A stretch of DNA of 64,000 bases from the NCBI GenBank assembly GCA_905331475.1, contig CAJNYU010001911.1, positions 39,953 through 103,952 of the forward strand, given 5' to 3'. The translations under genes were made by a program, and so were the position numbers. This stretch comes from Rotaria socialis (taxonomy: Eukaryota > Rotifera > Eurotatoria > Philodinida > Philodinidae). Within the stretch, counting starts at the first letter, position 1. Each line of letters opens with the position of its first letter. The notes under the pieces were generated by a model, which was not told the origin of the DNA, did no database searches, and worked only from the letters and a program-made list of their open reading frames with translations. Shown one piece after another: positions 24,043 to 38,375 of this stretch.

Positions 24043-27000
24043 ATGGATGCAGAAGAATTTCGACAACGAGGTAAGATGTCTAGAATGTGCTAATTTACTA
24101 TTTGATAAGAAATTTTATTTAGGAAAAGAAATGGTTGATTTTATTGCTGATTATTTAACAAATGTTCGATCACGACGTGTATTTCCAAATGTGAAACCAG
24201 GTTATATGCGACCATTGATTGATGCTGAAGCGCCAAGACATGGTGAACCATGGGAAAATATTTTTAACGATATCGAACGTGTAATCATGCCCGGAGTATG
24301 TATCTAATGCGAATTAATATTCTTGTTAAAGATTCCATCGATCCATCTATAGGTTACACATTGGCAATCTCCTTATATGCATGCTTATTTTCCAGCTTTG
24401 AATTCATATCCATCATTACTCGGAGTATAATACAAATAAGTCGATATCTTGTTTTCTACGTAGAGTTTTTGTTTTTAGGATATGCTAGCAAACGGTTTGA
24501 ATCAAATTGGATTTACTTGGGTATGTAGAAAAAATTAATTGTCTCTCTCTCACTCTCTTTCCATGATTTATTTCATTCAAAAAATTATTTTTCGCGCTAT
24601 TTTATAGGTTAAAGTCGTATCGAAGTTACTATAATTAGAGTATTTGATCCACTGGGTCCGAGTTATTCAAGGAATTGACTTAATTATGTAGAATGTATTA
24701 ATTATTTTCGTAGCATAAAAATCGTTGGCAATGATTTTAATCTATTTCATGGCCAAAGCTACTAACGAGCTATTTTTGTAATTTAATATGCATCAGAAGT
24801 TGTTTTTTTTTTCATAACTTAGCCCAATTTCACTGCAGCTGTAGAAAAGGTAAATTAAAGATAATGGATAAACAAGAACCAGTGTTGAATTCAAGTTCAT
24901 ATTACGAACTAAGAGATTAAAAAGATAAAAGTAACGTTCGGAAATGTGAAATCAATTACATATCTGTCCCACGCACGTAAAAAAAACAATGCCTATTGAA
25001 AGTTAAACATAAGAATATCTATTAATAAGAGATTTGTTTTTGAACAGGCATCAAGTCCAGCATGCACTGAATTAGAAACAGTTGTTATGGATTGGTTAGC
25101 AAAAATGATTGGTTTGCCAGATGATTTTCTACATTCACATGCAGATACAACAGGTGGAGGAGTGATTCAAGTAAGTCGATCGGTTTACTTTGCTTGGTTA
25201 ACTATTGAAAAATGTCTAGACAACGGCTTCTGAAGCAACACTTGTTGCATTACTTGCTGCTCGAAAGGAGGCTATTCATCGAGTCCAAGCTCAATTTCCT
25301 TATTTAAGTCCAGCTGAAATCAACGGACGCCTTGTCGCTTATTGTTCTGATCAAGCTCATTCATCAGTCGAAAAAGCTTGTCTTATTGGGCTGGTTAAAT
25401 TAAACCTTGTGCCCAGTGACGATAAATTACGTTTACGTGGTAATGCATTACGGCAAGCCATTGCTAAAGATAAAGAAAATGGTCTTATTCCATTTTATGT
25501 ATGTAAAATGTTCTTTGAATTCTCGGATGTTTTACTTTTGTTAAAACCTTTAGCTTTGCGCCACATTGGGTACTACAGGAGCTTGCGCTTTTGATAATCT
25601 GGTTGAACTTGGTCCGATCTGTGAGTTATATTGATTAGCGCAGTTGAATTATTTTACTGATTTAAATAGGCCAACGAGAAAATATATGGATACATGTCGA
25701 TGCAGCTTATGCTGGAAGTGCTTTGATTTGTCCGGAATTTCGACATTTGATGAATGGTATTGAATTAACACAGTCGTTTGCATTTAATCCATCAAAATGG
25801 ATGATGGTAAGTGATGCGTTTTCAATTTTCGTTTTTAATTTGAAATATTTACTTAGGTTCATTTTGATTGTACTGCTATGTGGTGAGATTCGATTTATGC
25901 AGAGTATCGCACTCTTTTTCTTTTGGTCTGATATTTCTATAGGGTAAAATCGAGTGCAGCATTGCATCGAGCATTTAATGTCGACCCGTTGTATCTGAAA
26001 CATGAAAATGCAGGTGTAGCCATTGATTATATGGTACGATTCAAGAATATTCATTATGATTATTATTATTTATTCGAGAGTTTTCCTTTTCAGCATTGGC
26101 AAGTACCATTGAGTCGACGATTTCGCGCTTTGAAACTCTGGTTTGTAATTCGTTCGTATGGTGTTGAAGGTCTTCAAAAACATATACGAAGTGTAAGAAA
26201 TTAATTTCATTCTATTATTAACACCGAGGTTATTACGGCATTTAGCTTTTTAATATTAAATCGTTGAGAAAAATAGTTCAACTAGATTGATATGAACATT
26301 CTATTTTTAGGGTGTTCGAATGGGTTCATTATTTGAATCGTTCGTTACAACTGATGCTCGCTTTGAAGTATCGGCTGAACGTCATCTTGGTCTTGTTACA
26401 TTTCGATTAAAAGTATAGAAAATATTTGCTTGCATATTTTCTTATTTTTGTTTTCAAGGGTGAAAATGAATTAACTGAACAGCTGTTAAAGGAAATAAAT
26501 CGTGGCGGATTAATTCATTGCGTACCTGCGTCGATTAAAGGAAAATATATAATTCGTTTTACAGTAACAGCGACATCAACTAATGTAGATGATATTAAAC
26601 GCGACTGGAATATAATACAAGAATCAGCCAGTAAAATTCTTCGGCCACTTGATGGTTTATCATTACAAGAACGAAGGAATCAAATGAAATATCTACATGA
26701 TGATTTCCGCATGTCGCTTGTTCTATCGAATACACCGCATAGTCCGTGTTTGATTAATGGAAGTTTTGCTGCTATACTTCCACTAAATACAAATCATATC
26801 TATGCCATGACACATGAGTTATGCCAGCGTGATTTAAAACATTCTCTTCTACCTATATCAAGACGAAAACGAACAAAAAATATTCTGAATCATTCAAAAA
26901 TTGAAAAACAAATGAGTATCGATGGCCGGATGATACATAGCGGACAAGAAAATAAGTATTTCTTTTCATCATTACCAATTAGTCGTCAAGGAAGTTTAGA

Positions 27001-27130
27001 TTCGCAAATTGAAGAAATTTTAAAGAATAACTCTATGGATGACAACAATAAAACATATAATGGGCCGACACTTGCATCAGCGAATGATCATTCTGAAAAT
27101 CATCTCAATATACCAGCGATCCATGAATAA
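24043..27130 (+). CDS. HDC: Histidine decarboxylase (PLP-dependent)
   Basis: Thirteen exons: 24043-24070, 24123-24295, 24353-24424, 24479-24520, 25048-25170, 25220-25498, 25554-25620, 25670-25806, 25857-25882, 25943-26033, 26094-26192, 26311-26412, 26459-27130; 636 residues. Group II amino-acid decarboxylase making histamine from L-histidine. Seen: [35 protein letters not shown], the PLP lysine K304 in [13 protein letters not shown], and [18 protein letters not shown]. The Ser at residue 353 (PLS-RRF) matches the Ser that separates HDC from DOPA decarboxylase (Gly there). VHFDCT and the long C-terminal extension of about 160 residues also fit HDC rather than DDC. Human HDC has 662 residues. 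One long intron (24521-25047) interrupts it; the rest are short. The C-terminal tail is polar and unalignable. Confidence 0.92.
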
Positions 27131-28631
27131 AAACAAAATTTTTCCTTTTCATTTGTTGTATTTCATTTTATGAGATAAAAATAAACTAAAACTTCTGCCG
27201 ACGTCACGTAAAAATTAATCTCTAAAGGTGAGAATAGCTCATCAAAATCTGTAACGGCAAGAAGCCATAAAAAAAGAAAGGACAAACACGTTTTTCTCAA
27301 ATAAATCTAAGAGTGTCATCTTTTTTCTTTTAATCCACAATAGAAAAACAGATGTAGCATCCCGGCACGTCATTCTGCTTTTCTATTTTGTTTTTCATGC
27401 GCTTACAATTAGGTATGCTTTCACATTGCGACAACCTTGATTGGCTAATATCAGCATGATAGAAAAAAATAGCTAACTACTTGATGTTAAATAAATGATA
27501 GGTTCATGTTTATATAATTGTTTTTTAATAAACCAAGTAAGTAAATTCATGGTAAAAAGAAAAACTGCGGAAACATCGGATTTGCATCCGATTGTTATGT
27601 GTACTGCAAAAACAGAGTCGATTTATATATGTTGTGAATAGTACTGAGAAAAAAATGTTTTTTGAAAAAATCCCTGTACTCCCCCTCAAGGATGGTCTGG
27701 TCAATTATGACAATTTTTTCGATAACTCAGCCATTTCTTGGCGGATCCCTCTCGTCTTCGAACTCGACTGAGATATTGATGAGATCATTCTGTGTACAAA
27801 ATTTCATGACAATCAGATCAGTCTTTCAGGAGCCACCGTGTAAACGGCCGGACACACTGACGGATTCTATAGTGTACTCACTTTTGTTTTTTGAGTACAC
27901 AAAAAGATTCCCTACCGGCAGCAGTGTCACTTTTTCTTTTGTTGGGCTGCATTTTAAGTTCAATTTAACATAATTATAAAAAGATACATTGACACATGAT
28001 TCTCAAAGAGGTTTTTTGTCGAGTGTGAGTTTTCATTATTAGTTATTCTAGAAGATTTATGAATAGGATGCCTAGAAAGCTGCGTACATGTTTCTTTTTT
28101 GTCTTTCAATGTCTGACGTTTTACAAAAATTTTAATATGTGTAACTCAACCGTCATGAAACTCGTTTCCATCTATTACTAATACCAGATATTCTATTTTT
28201 TATCCTTCTTTTAAATTAAACTTGATACAAAATAAATTCGAGGCAGATGCAATTCTTTTCATTTGAACGAGAAACTCCGTAACTTGTCATGAACTTGCGA
28301 CCAGCAAAAACGCATTTATTTCTTCCTAAAAAATGGAACAGCGTCAGAGATCTTTCCAATAGAAATTACATTTTAATTGGTTCGTGATTAATAAAGCTTC
28401 TCTCATTTAGACAACTCTTTAACTAAAACATGGAAGAAAATCTCTTATATATAATATACTCAAGGAGAGAGTAAAGCTGATATTAACGAAGAAGTGAAGT
28501 GAAGTGAAACAGAAATGTGTTTGCTAAAAGAATAATAGTTATAAGCTCGTCATTTTTGCGCTGTTTGATACTTTTTTCTATTAGAGCATTAGTATTACCT
28601 GTGCACGCGCATTAATGGAGAGAAGAAAGAA
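27131..28631. other. Intergenic with a GC-richer odd segment
   Basis: HDC poly(A) signals are just downstream of its stop. Between about 27676 and 27960 base composition is less AT-rich than around it and a 103-codon frame is open, but no family is recognised; it ends near a hairpin (GTGTACTCA 27872-27880 with TGAGTACAC 27892-27900). It looks like a foreign or repeat-derived piece. Confidence 0.35.
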
Positions 28632-28680
28632 AGAGAGAGAGAGAGAGAGAGAGGGGCGGGGAGGGGGAGGGGAGGGAAAG
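28632..28680 (+). promoter_or_regulatory. Purine tract with G-quadruplex motif upstream of the ABCA gene
   Basis: (GA)n is followed at 28653-28676 by five runs of three to five G separated by single bases, a textbook G4 motif, about 145 bases before the ABCA start codon. Likely within the promoter. Confidence 0.6.
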
Positions 28681-28819
28681 AAAAGAAGGATTATACACTC
28701 AACTAATGAAGGATGTTTTCATTCGAAATTCTCGTCGACTTCTGACGCATGAGAATAAAAGTTTTTCAGATATCTTTGGTTTTTCTTTTATCGTTGATTA
28801 AATTTTATAAACAATTCTG

Positions 28820-31800
28820 ATGGATAATAATAATGGCCGTCATCGACATGGCAGTTCTATTATGTTTCTTGACGAGTTTCGAGCACTGTTTATCAAAACA
28901 TTTCTTTTAACTATAAGAAAACCGGGTCAAACCATCGCCGAAATTTTATTAGCATATACATTTATGGGTTTTCTACTTGGTATGCGCTATATTCTTGATC
29001 GGCAGTATAATACGGCTTATCAAATTCCACGTTTTCGACCACAAGATATGTTATCAATAAGTGGCGCTGGTAATAGTATTTATTATTATCCAGGTTTGCT
29101 TTTAATTTGATAGAAATTTAGTTCACAATTAGTTATTTTTAATAGAAAATATTTGTGCGAAAACAATTGTCAACAATACTGTAGATAATCTAAGAATACG
29201 ATGGCCTAGTTTTCCTAATAGAAGTACGTGTTATAGTAACTTGTTATATTCCTAAAATTAATTGTTCTACAGCCCAAGTGATACCTGATCCAACACTTTC
29301 AACATTGTCGAATACAACTTTACAATCAATCATTGCTTATATTCAATTTACTAATCTCGATCTATGTACAAGTCCATCAGCGATGCCAGATGAAGTTAAA
29401 TACACTCTACGCATGCAAGAGTATATCGTGAAATTCATTGTTTCCCTTTTTTTTCTTACTTTCATTGTTTTTAGAAATGGTCCAAACTATTTTCACGCTC
29501 AGTCTGTAAAAATTTCACCAAATGATTATCTATGGAAACGTGCTCCCGAAGATTTCTGTCAAGGTATTTTATAAAAATGATTTTTCAAATATTGGCGCAA
29601 ATTTTGTGTCTTTAAATTTATATTAAGACATTTCCAGTATCAATTTATATATTTCACAATTTGTTGGTATTCAATATTTCATAGATATGTCAATTATTCA
29701 ATATGTTACAAATGCCGCTCAAAACCTATCATCTAGTGTGAGTACTAATCGAAGAATTTATATTCAATTAGACAAATGTATCGTAATGGTTGATTTGAAA
29801 TAGATTTTCTTGAATCATTTTGGTTGTCCTGAATACTATGCGGATCAATTACATTCAGTTTATGGCTTTTTCATTCCTATATTTTTCTCGATTATTTTTC
29901 TTGTTACATTCATCATGAATGTTGGTTATATTGTTAACGAAAGAGAAAATAAGACTAAGGTAAAAGACGAATCACTTGGTTGTCATCTTGATCTTATTGA
30001 AATATGTATATATGTCAATAGGAATATTTACGTATCTATGGTCTTCGTACATGGCTCAATAATTTAGTATGGATGATACGGTCGATGCTAATATTTTTTG
30101 TTCTTTCTGGAGTTGTAACAGGATTAAGCATAATGGTTCTACCGAGTGGTAATGCAGGAAATAATAGTGTTCGTAAAGCTATATTTAATTATGCACATTG
30201 GACATTGATTTGGACGATTCTATTTGTATATTCAATACAAGTTTCAGCTTTTAGCGTTTTCTTTGGACAATTTTTTAAAAATCGTAAGTGGCAACAAATA
30301 GTTTTTGTTTTTGTTTCAATTGATTTGTTTTTCAAACTGAAGCATTTCTTGCCAAATTAATTGCCTTTGCTGTATGGGTAGTAACATTGATTGATTTTTA
30401 TCCTGGCGTATCAGTTGGCGTACGATATTTTTTATGTTTATTTCCGAATACGGGGCTCATGTTTTGTTTACAAGTTGTTTTACAATATGAACGGGACGGT
30501 AGTAGAATTTTCTGTTCATTGAAAAATGAAAATAAACAATTTTTAGGTGGTATGGCAACATTTAAACAAATGTATTCAAATGAATTTGCAAATCCGTTGT
30601 ATATTGGTGTTTGCCTTATTTTGATGCTTATCTATTCGGTAATTTACTTTCTATTGGCAATTTATGTTGAACGTGTAAATCCGGGTGAATTTGGAGTGTC
30701 ACAACCGTGGAATTATCTATTTAAAAAATCCTATTGGAAGCCTCAGAAAACATCGAGCGTTCAGCCATTTGATAATTGTGATATTTTAGCCTATAAAAAT
30801 AATGGAATTTATGGTAGTAATTGTTGGATTGAATTAAATACAATTGTAGATTCAGCGATACCGTCATTAACAGTATCAAATTTATCAAAAGTAAGTTAAA
30901 ACTAAATTTTAGATTTTAATATTTTTTTTTTCGTATAGAAATTTGGAAAAATTCAAGCCGTCTCAGAATTATCATTGAAATTTTATAAAGGAGAAGTTTG
31001 CACTCTATTAGGTCACAATGGTGCCGGAAAAACAACAACAACATTTATACTTGTTGGTTCGTTTTTATGCGTAGAATAATATTTTGATATCACAAGTTCA
31101 AGAACTTCTTTTTTCAGGTATGTTAGAACCAACATCAGGTCACGTTACTATTGAAGGATTAGATAGCCGAATGCATATTGAACAAATTCGAAAGATTCTT
31201 GGTTTTTGCCCACAATATGGTAAAAAAAGCGTTTTTTGGAGAAAAACTCATTTGTTATCTTTATTTTAGATATTCTTTATGATGATTTGTCCGTGCAAGA
31301 ACATCTAGAATTAATTGGAAAGGTATCTACGCAGCTGAGAATAAGATTTAGTTAATTTGATCATGTCTAGAGTATATAGACAAAGTCATTATATATTAAT
31401 ACAATGAGCATGAGCGACGTTTGTCAATTCAAAGAAGTACAACGGGCGAAATAAAATGAATCATTTGACTAATCGGCATGACCAAAGTGCAAATAAAGAT
31501 TTATTTCCTATTCTATCAGCTTTCATAGATCATACGTCCAATTTTTATCTTCTCCGCAGTTCAAAAACTCTTCATTTCTAATGCTCGAATTAACATCAAT
31601 GGTTGTTAATTGAATATAGAAAAAAAAAATTTATTTATTTACTTATGCAGCAAAGCTGTGATCCGAGAAGGATCCTTCCAGCACCGGGAATAAAGAAGAA
31701 AAGAATGAGAAAAAAGAAAATGGTGGAGAGAAGATATAAAGTTATAATCCGAAGACGACATAAACATAAACAACCATGACTGAAACAGCAAATAAAACAA

Positions 31801-34800
31801 ACAATGAAGACAATAACAAAAAAGTCACACCGAAAGAGAAAGTGAAAATGCGTTGCAACATAGTAGAGAACAAGAACAGAAATAAGCGAGTTATCAATAC
31901 GGGGATCAGAATGTTTCAGGATAGTATTGGAGAAGTTGAACTTCTTCCATCTCGGAGAAGGGAATAGAAGAAGAACCAGGGACCGACCTGAGCCATGACA
32001 TGATTTTTCCGATAATTGATGTATGGCTGATGAATCTATATAGAAAATGTTGTTCAAAAAGATTTACATCTTACTAGATAAAAATACTGCCGAGAAGGAA
32101 TAGACTAATTAACTATTAATTACTGTCATTGATCGTTAGATACGCCATATGGAACCAACGCACATGAATGAATCCATTGAAACAATCATTCGTCTAATTG
32201 GATTAGTCAGCGATCGACAAACATTATCAAAGAAACTATCCGGTGGTATGAAACGTCGTTTATCAATTGGCATTTCATTGATGGGCGATCCAAAAGTAAT
32301 ATCTAATCCTGTTTCGCTTCTAAATAGAAGTATTGATTATTTCAGGTTTTAATTCTCGATGAACCAACAAGTGGGATTGGTGAGTATTGTGATACAAAAT
32401 TTCTTCTATTCTCTTCCCTTACGCCAACGCAGACCGTTTTCAAGTCGCAGGAATTGTACTAGCGGTTGTTTTTTTTTCTTTCTTTTTAAAGATCCATATA
32501 ATCGTCGTTTAATTTGGACCATCATTCGTAAAATGAAAGAAGCTGGGAAATGTATTATTCTAACAACTCATTTTCTTCAAGAAGCTGATGCTTTATCTGA
32601 TCGTATTGCTATTATGTCACATGGCTGTCTTCAAGCCAATGGAACACCTGAATTTCTTAAAAATCGAATAGGTATTTCTCCTCTCTTTGTGAGTTGCGTT
32701 TCTATTATTAAAATTTTAGATTTTGAATATCGTTTATTTATCGCGAAAAATGAAACCTATCAAAATGAACGTATAACTGCATTCATTCAAAGATACATAC
32801 CAATGATTGCATTAGAACGTGAATCTATATCGGAAATGATTTTTGGTATAAGACGGACTGAATCTAAATATATTGGAAAATTGATTCATGCCTTAGATGC
32901 AGTAAGTACAGATATAGGCATTGAAAGTTACGGATTATCAATGACGACAATTGAAGAAGTTTTTCTAAAGTAAGATTTTTATAGCGAATCGGAAAAAAAC
33001 TATACGTCAGCAAATATTTTTATCTCGTTCAATTAGATTAATTCAAGAAGATGAACAGGGAAAAACGAATTACCAAAGTCAAACTCAAACAAGACTAGAT
33101 CTAGCAAATAAAAGTAAAACAAACTCAGTCTTTTTTTGGTATTTTCGATTGCTAAATCATTTATACTGTCTTAGTTTTCCGTGCTGAATATGAATATGAG
33201 CAAGGCGTACGTCGATTTTGTTGTCGAATTTGTGCACTGCTTATAAAACGCTGGCATGTTTTACGTCGACAATATGTTTTTTTATTTGGCTTTTTCCTCG
33301 TTCCTATCTTAATGGAAATTTTAATTGTCAGTGTTTTCCCATCACCGCAAGATATTCAAGCATCACTAGTACAAAACAATCGAGTTATAGGTGCACAAGT
33401 TACATTACTACCATCAATATATAATCCACATACTATTGTGATCTATTCCAATGACAGTACAATGACAGCTCAAATACGTTTCCTTGATTATATTCAAAAT
33501 ACCGGTGCAACTATTGAGCAAATATCTACCAATAATGCAATTAAGTATGTGACCGATGAATGTTCAACAAATGAGCAATTCTTTATCAATAAATATCAAA
33601 TCGGCTTTGCACTTTATAATAATCTTACGACGTCTTTAATATTTGATAGCTATTTTTCAACAGTAAACTATCATGCAATGGCGACCAGTCTTAGTGCTGC
33701 GTCAACAAGTCTATTTCAATTCTATGCAAATTCTTCAGCTAAGAAAATTATAACAACTAATCAACCAATAATAACATCGACAACAGCATATGCAACTTTA
33801 CAACGATTTTTTGAACTTATCTATTGTTTTGATACAATACCATTGGCATTATTTAATTTTTTGAACAGTATTCTTGCAGCACTATTCATTAGTATTCTGA
33901 TTGTACCATCCATTCAAGAACGCATCAATCATTCAAAAGATTTACAATTATTAACGAATTTAACTAAAAAAACTTACTGGTTTTCAAATATAACATTTGA
34001 TTTATTGGCGTGCTTTTTACTTTGTACTCTATTAACAACTATCGTTAGGGTAAAAAAGCAATATATTTTTACTTTCAAAAGTATAGTTCTTCATTTTTTT
34101 GCCCATTTAGATCGGTTCTCTTGCTAATCCAAATGTAGAATCGGAAGTTCATATATATATAAATTCAGAGCAAATGGGATATTTTTTTCTAATGATTATT
34201 ATGTATTCATTGGCTTCGTTACCACTCATTTATGTTTATTCATTTAGTCCCCGATCTGAATTAATTGGTTTTATTAACTTCTTTGTTGTTAATACTGTTG
34301 CTTGTTTTTTTGATATGGTATTGGCATTTATTGCAGTATTTTCACAAGGACAATCAACAAGCACAACTCGTGTTGCACGATTAACTTCGATTGTAAATTT
34401 AATTCGCTGGGTTATTGCAGCTTTTTTCCCTTGTGTCAATTATAAACGTGCATTATATAATATTCGTTTAAAATCAAACCAAGAATGTGTTTCGGCCGTC
34501 AATTCCCTTATGCTTACTAATGATTCAGTGACTGAGCCATGGATGTCAACTCATGAACCGGGTGTCGGTAGTCAATTTATTATTTTTTGTATTCAAATCT
34601 TTTTTTGGTCAATGATTTTAATTTTAATCGAGTCCGGAACTAATATTAAACTAGGATGTCGACGATGTTGTGGTCGTAAAAATGATCTAGCAGAAACAGA
34701 TACTAGAAGTCCATTGGACGATGTCGAAGGTGCAATAACAAAACAATGGAATGATGAGGTACGATAAATGCTAGTTTTTGTTCTTTATGTTCGATAAAAT

Positions 34801-36456
34801 GATTCAAATTATTCTATGATAGAATCTCGATGAAGATGTTCGCAATGAACGTCGATTGTTAAAAGAAGAAGCTAATCTATTGGCATCATCGGTTATTCTT
34901 GTTCGTGATCTTGTAAAACGCTTTAAAAAACGTAAAGAAAAATCATTACATCGACGCATTTTTACAGCTGTGGATCATCTCAATTTTCATGTTACACATC
35001 GATCTTGTTTTGGTTTATTAGGCACGTATAATATCAGTAGTTTTACTTATGAGAATTATGCAAGAGATGAAAAACGAATAAGATGAAAGAAGTCCTTTTG
35101 TCGAAGATATTATAATGGAAAATGATTTATATGTATATTTTCAGGAGCAAATGGTGCTGGTAAAACAACAACATTTCGTATGTTAATCAATGATTTGAAA
35201 TCTACATCGGGTGAAATTATTATCAATGGAAAAGATATAAATAAGAAGGTGAATGATTGTTTTTCTATTTGTTATTACTCATATATATTGAATTGGCTGT
35301 TTTAGGAAAGAGATCTCGATATTGGTTTTTGTCCACAATTCGATTGGTTAATCAATGATCTCACTGTTATTGAAATATTACTCCTGTTTGCTAGGTAAAT
35401 TAATATTGTTTTTCATGTTTCTTTCTTTTTTGCTACTGCTCGTGTAGATTAAAAGGTTTGAAATGGTCGGAAATACCAACAATGTGTAATCATATGATTG
35501 AATTATTTGGTCTCGATATTTATGAAACTCGAAAAATACGAAACTTAAGGTAGATTCATTTCGCTTTCGTTATAAACGAGTTAATCTGCATTTTTTTGTT
35601 TCTCCTCGATTAAATCTAGCGGTGGAAATAAACGAAAAGTAAGTGCAGCATTAGCATTTATAGCTAATCCATCATTAGTGCTCCTCGATGAACCGACAAC
35701 AGTAAGACTTCAATAGGAAAATATCATTGAGGATTTGCATCGTTGTTAATAGGGTTTAGATGCAGCCGCTAAACGGAAATTGTGGGATGTCATTCGAGCA
35801 GCTCGCGATGCTGGTCTCACTATTATTTTGACAAGTCATAGGTAAACAGGCAAAAATAGAAACATAGGTTTTTCGAATCCAGTCAGTTTTGTTTTTATTT
35901 CTCTAGCATGGAAGAATGTGAAGCACTATGTACAAGTAAATGTTGACACGGAACATATGAGAATGTTAATCAAATTTTTTCTTTCCGTTTTTTAATCGTA
36001 GAAATTGGTATTATGAAATTAGGACAATTTATGTGCCTTGGAAATTTACAAAGATTGAAGAATCGTTTCGGAAATGGTTATGTTGTACAAGTCAAACTAC
36101 CCTTGCAGGATATAGAAATATTCAAACAAGAATTAATGTTAACTCTACCCGGTGTTCAAATTGACGGTAAGGTCATTTTTATTCTAATGAAATCGTATAT
36201 TTTCTTTTTCTTTTGTGTAGAACAACATAATGGAATCCTATTTTGTACGGTGCCATTTTCGTCGATTAGTCCTGCTCAGAGTCATGCAAGTTCAAGTTCC
36301 TCGAGACTAGCACATGTCTTCGATTTATTTCACAAGAAAAAAGAAGAAAAATCCATTGAAAGTTACTCCATAACACAAACAACGCTCGAACAAATATTTA
36401 TTCATCTTTCTGGAGAAGATCAATATATTAATACAGATGAAAAAAAAAATAAATGA
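28820..36456 (+). CDS. ABCA-type full lipid transporter
   Basis: Twenty-eight exons in phase, total 1715 residues, ABCA3-like length. Exon starts include 28820, 29146, 29273, 29475, 29685, 29804, 30022, 30343, 30547, 30939, 31118, 31270, 32140, 32346, 32492, 32720, 33037, 33175, 34111, 34823, 35145, 35306, 35448, 35620, 35753, 35907, 36002 and 36221-36456. Order: TMD1 with a large extracellular loop, NBD1, TMD2, NBD2. NBD1 has Walker [12 protein letters not shown] (about residue 545), signature [10 protein letters not shown] and Walker [10 protein letters not shown] with ILTTH. NBD2 has Walker [11 protein letters not shown] (about 1418), signature [10 protein letters not shown] and Walker [12 protein letters not shown] with LTSHSMEECE. 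Full ABCA proteins move phospholipids or sterols across membranes. NBD1 is split by an 817-nt intron; the intron at 35022-35144 has a GC donor. Exact ABCA subtype cannot be fixed by eye. Confidence 0.92.
31323..32139. other. Unusually long ABCA intron
   Basis: 817 nt between the IGK and IRH codons of NBD1, against about 50-100 nt for nearly all other introns of the gene. It includes purine-rich sequence (31690-31740) and two chance frames on opposite strands. Possibly a decayed insertion; no terminal repeats found. Confidence 0.6.
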
Positions 36457-38335
36457 TTTTCATTCGGTTGATTCGAATAGGTTTTTTTTTGTTATTTATA
36501 TTGTATAAAATATTCTTATTTATACACACATTAAATATAACGAGGGGATTTTCTTTTTTCTCGATAATCATTAATATTCATACGCAATCGATTCATGCAT
36601 TTTTTTTCTTTTTCTTCTGACACACATCTGCGAGAATGTTTATCACCGATCTAGTTAATTAAGCTAGAATCAATCGCGCCAGTTTGACTCATCCACTATT
36701 ATCCGGATAGAAGAAAAAGATGTTCATATCTATAACTGTTTTGTCCAATAGTTCATTCGTTCTTGCTCGAGTGTTTTTTTACTTGACATATACGATGAAT
36801 ATAATTATAATGTGCTATATACGCACAATATAACAAAACTGTATTAACCATATCTATCAATATATATATATATATATATATATAGTTACACGCGCTCAAC
36901 CTTCTGAATATGCTAACCTATTAACTGATTTTTTCCGTCCTACAAAAACATTACAGGGCGCAATAATCATTAGATCAAAAGGAAAGAAAGAGCTATTGAC
37001 GATAGTTCGTATAAGTAGTGTTTGTCTGATTCATTCTACTATACCAAAAAAAAAGGACAACATCACTTGTCCTTGTCGATTCTTTTTATATATATGTACA
37101 AGTAGATACACACAAATATTGGCATAAAAACTTTCTATAGACAAAGGCAAATGTGCATAGCAAATTCTCATCACCAAGGTTAATGGTATACACATGGGCA
37201 CAGATGCTAATATACATTTAATAGAAAATGACTACGGTAAAATAACTAATTCTCTTGTTATTATTTTTTGTTATATTTCAGCCTGAAGTTACATCATCAA
37301 TGATACTACTCTTCTATTTTACCATCATCGACAACTGTAAAAATGATGAATAAAAGAAGTGTTTAAAGGTCGTCACAGTAGTAAATCTATTGCTGCTGTT
37401 GCTGCTGTTGCTCATCATCGTAGAGTGATTGATCTATCTAATCGAATCTGTTTTTCATTAGTTCATAAAATAAAAACGATGAATAAAGCCTTTTCTGCCT
37501 GTTCTTTAGACGTGTAGTTTTTTCTTCTTCTTGTATATCAGACAGATAGATAAAACAACGCATACAACAATGAGTAGGTGGAACATGAGATGGAGGATAT
37601 CAACATCTTTTGTTTTGTGTGAACGTACGGAAGCTGTTGTAGCTCTTGTGATAGGGATGGGAAGAAGAAGAAGAAAACGAAGAAGAGAAAAAGGGAGGAG
37701 AAGACAAACACAAGAATATATGTGCATTTGCTTATTATCGTTTTGATATACCACGTATATGCACACGCCTATAGACATAGTGACCGCTTGTGAGTACGTA
37801 GTCGGGCAGTCATAATATTCAATTTTTTTATTTTTTCGTTACTATACACAAAGAGAGCTTGATAATGTCCAGTAAAACTGGCGGAGCGAGAGAGAGAGAG
37901 AGAGAGGGGGAGGTCAATGTCATCAACAAAACCGGTAAGAATACATGACGATTATATCGTTATTTCTTATCGTTCTGTTTCTTTTTTCTTGTCGTCTTTT
38001 TTTGTATTCATCAATTCAATTTTGTGAACTTTAGTCGGTAGATTTTTTTTTCTTCTTCGCATATAGGTGATGTAAGTAAGTATGTCGCTTACGCTACTCA
38101 TACATTCTTTCTTTTTCTTTTGTCTACATCTGGAAGTATGGGTAGGTAACGCATTAGCATAGACAGCCGATTGCTATAAGCATTGTCTTATCGTATGGAC
38201 GAAACCAATGATTTCCCATTTGGATGTTATACAGCAGAGAAGTTCACTTCTTTCTTTTCAGTTGTGCGTAATCACATTGACTTGCATATACACATCTTGC
38301 CTTCATTCTATTATAAACAGCATCGTCAGTATTTA

Positions 38336-38375
<40 letters not shown>

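Noticed and set aside
24043..27130. DOPA decarboxylase as the identity of this gene
   Set aside because: Ser at residue 353, the [13 protein letters not shown] form and the long C-terminal extension all point to histidine decarboxylase.
31635..32057. 140-codon minus-strand frame in the long ABCA intron
   Set aside because: Hydrophobic low-complexity reading caused by purine-rich plus-strand sequence; no domain, start context or splice sites.
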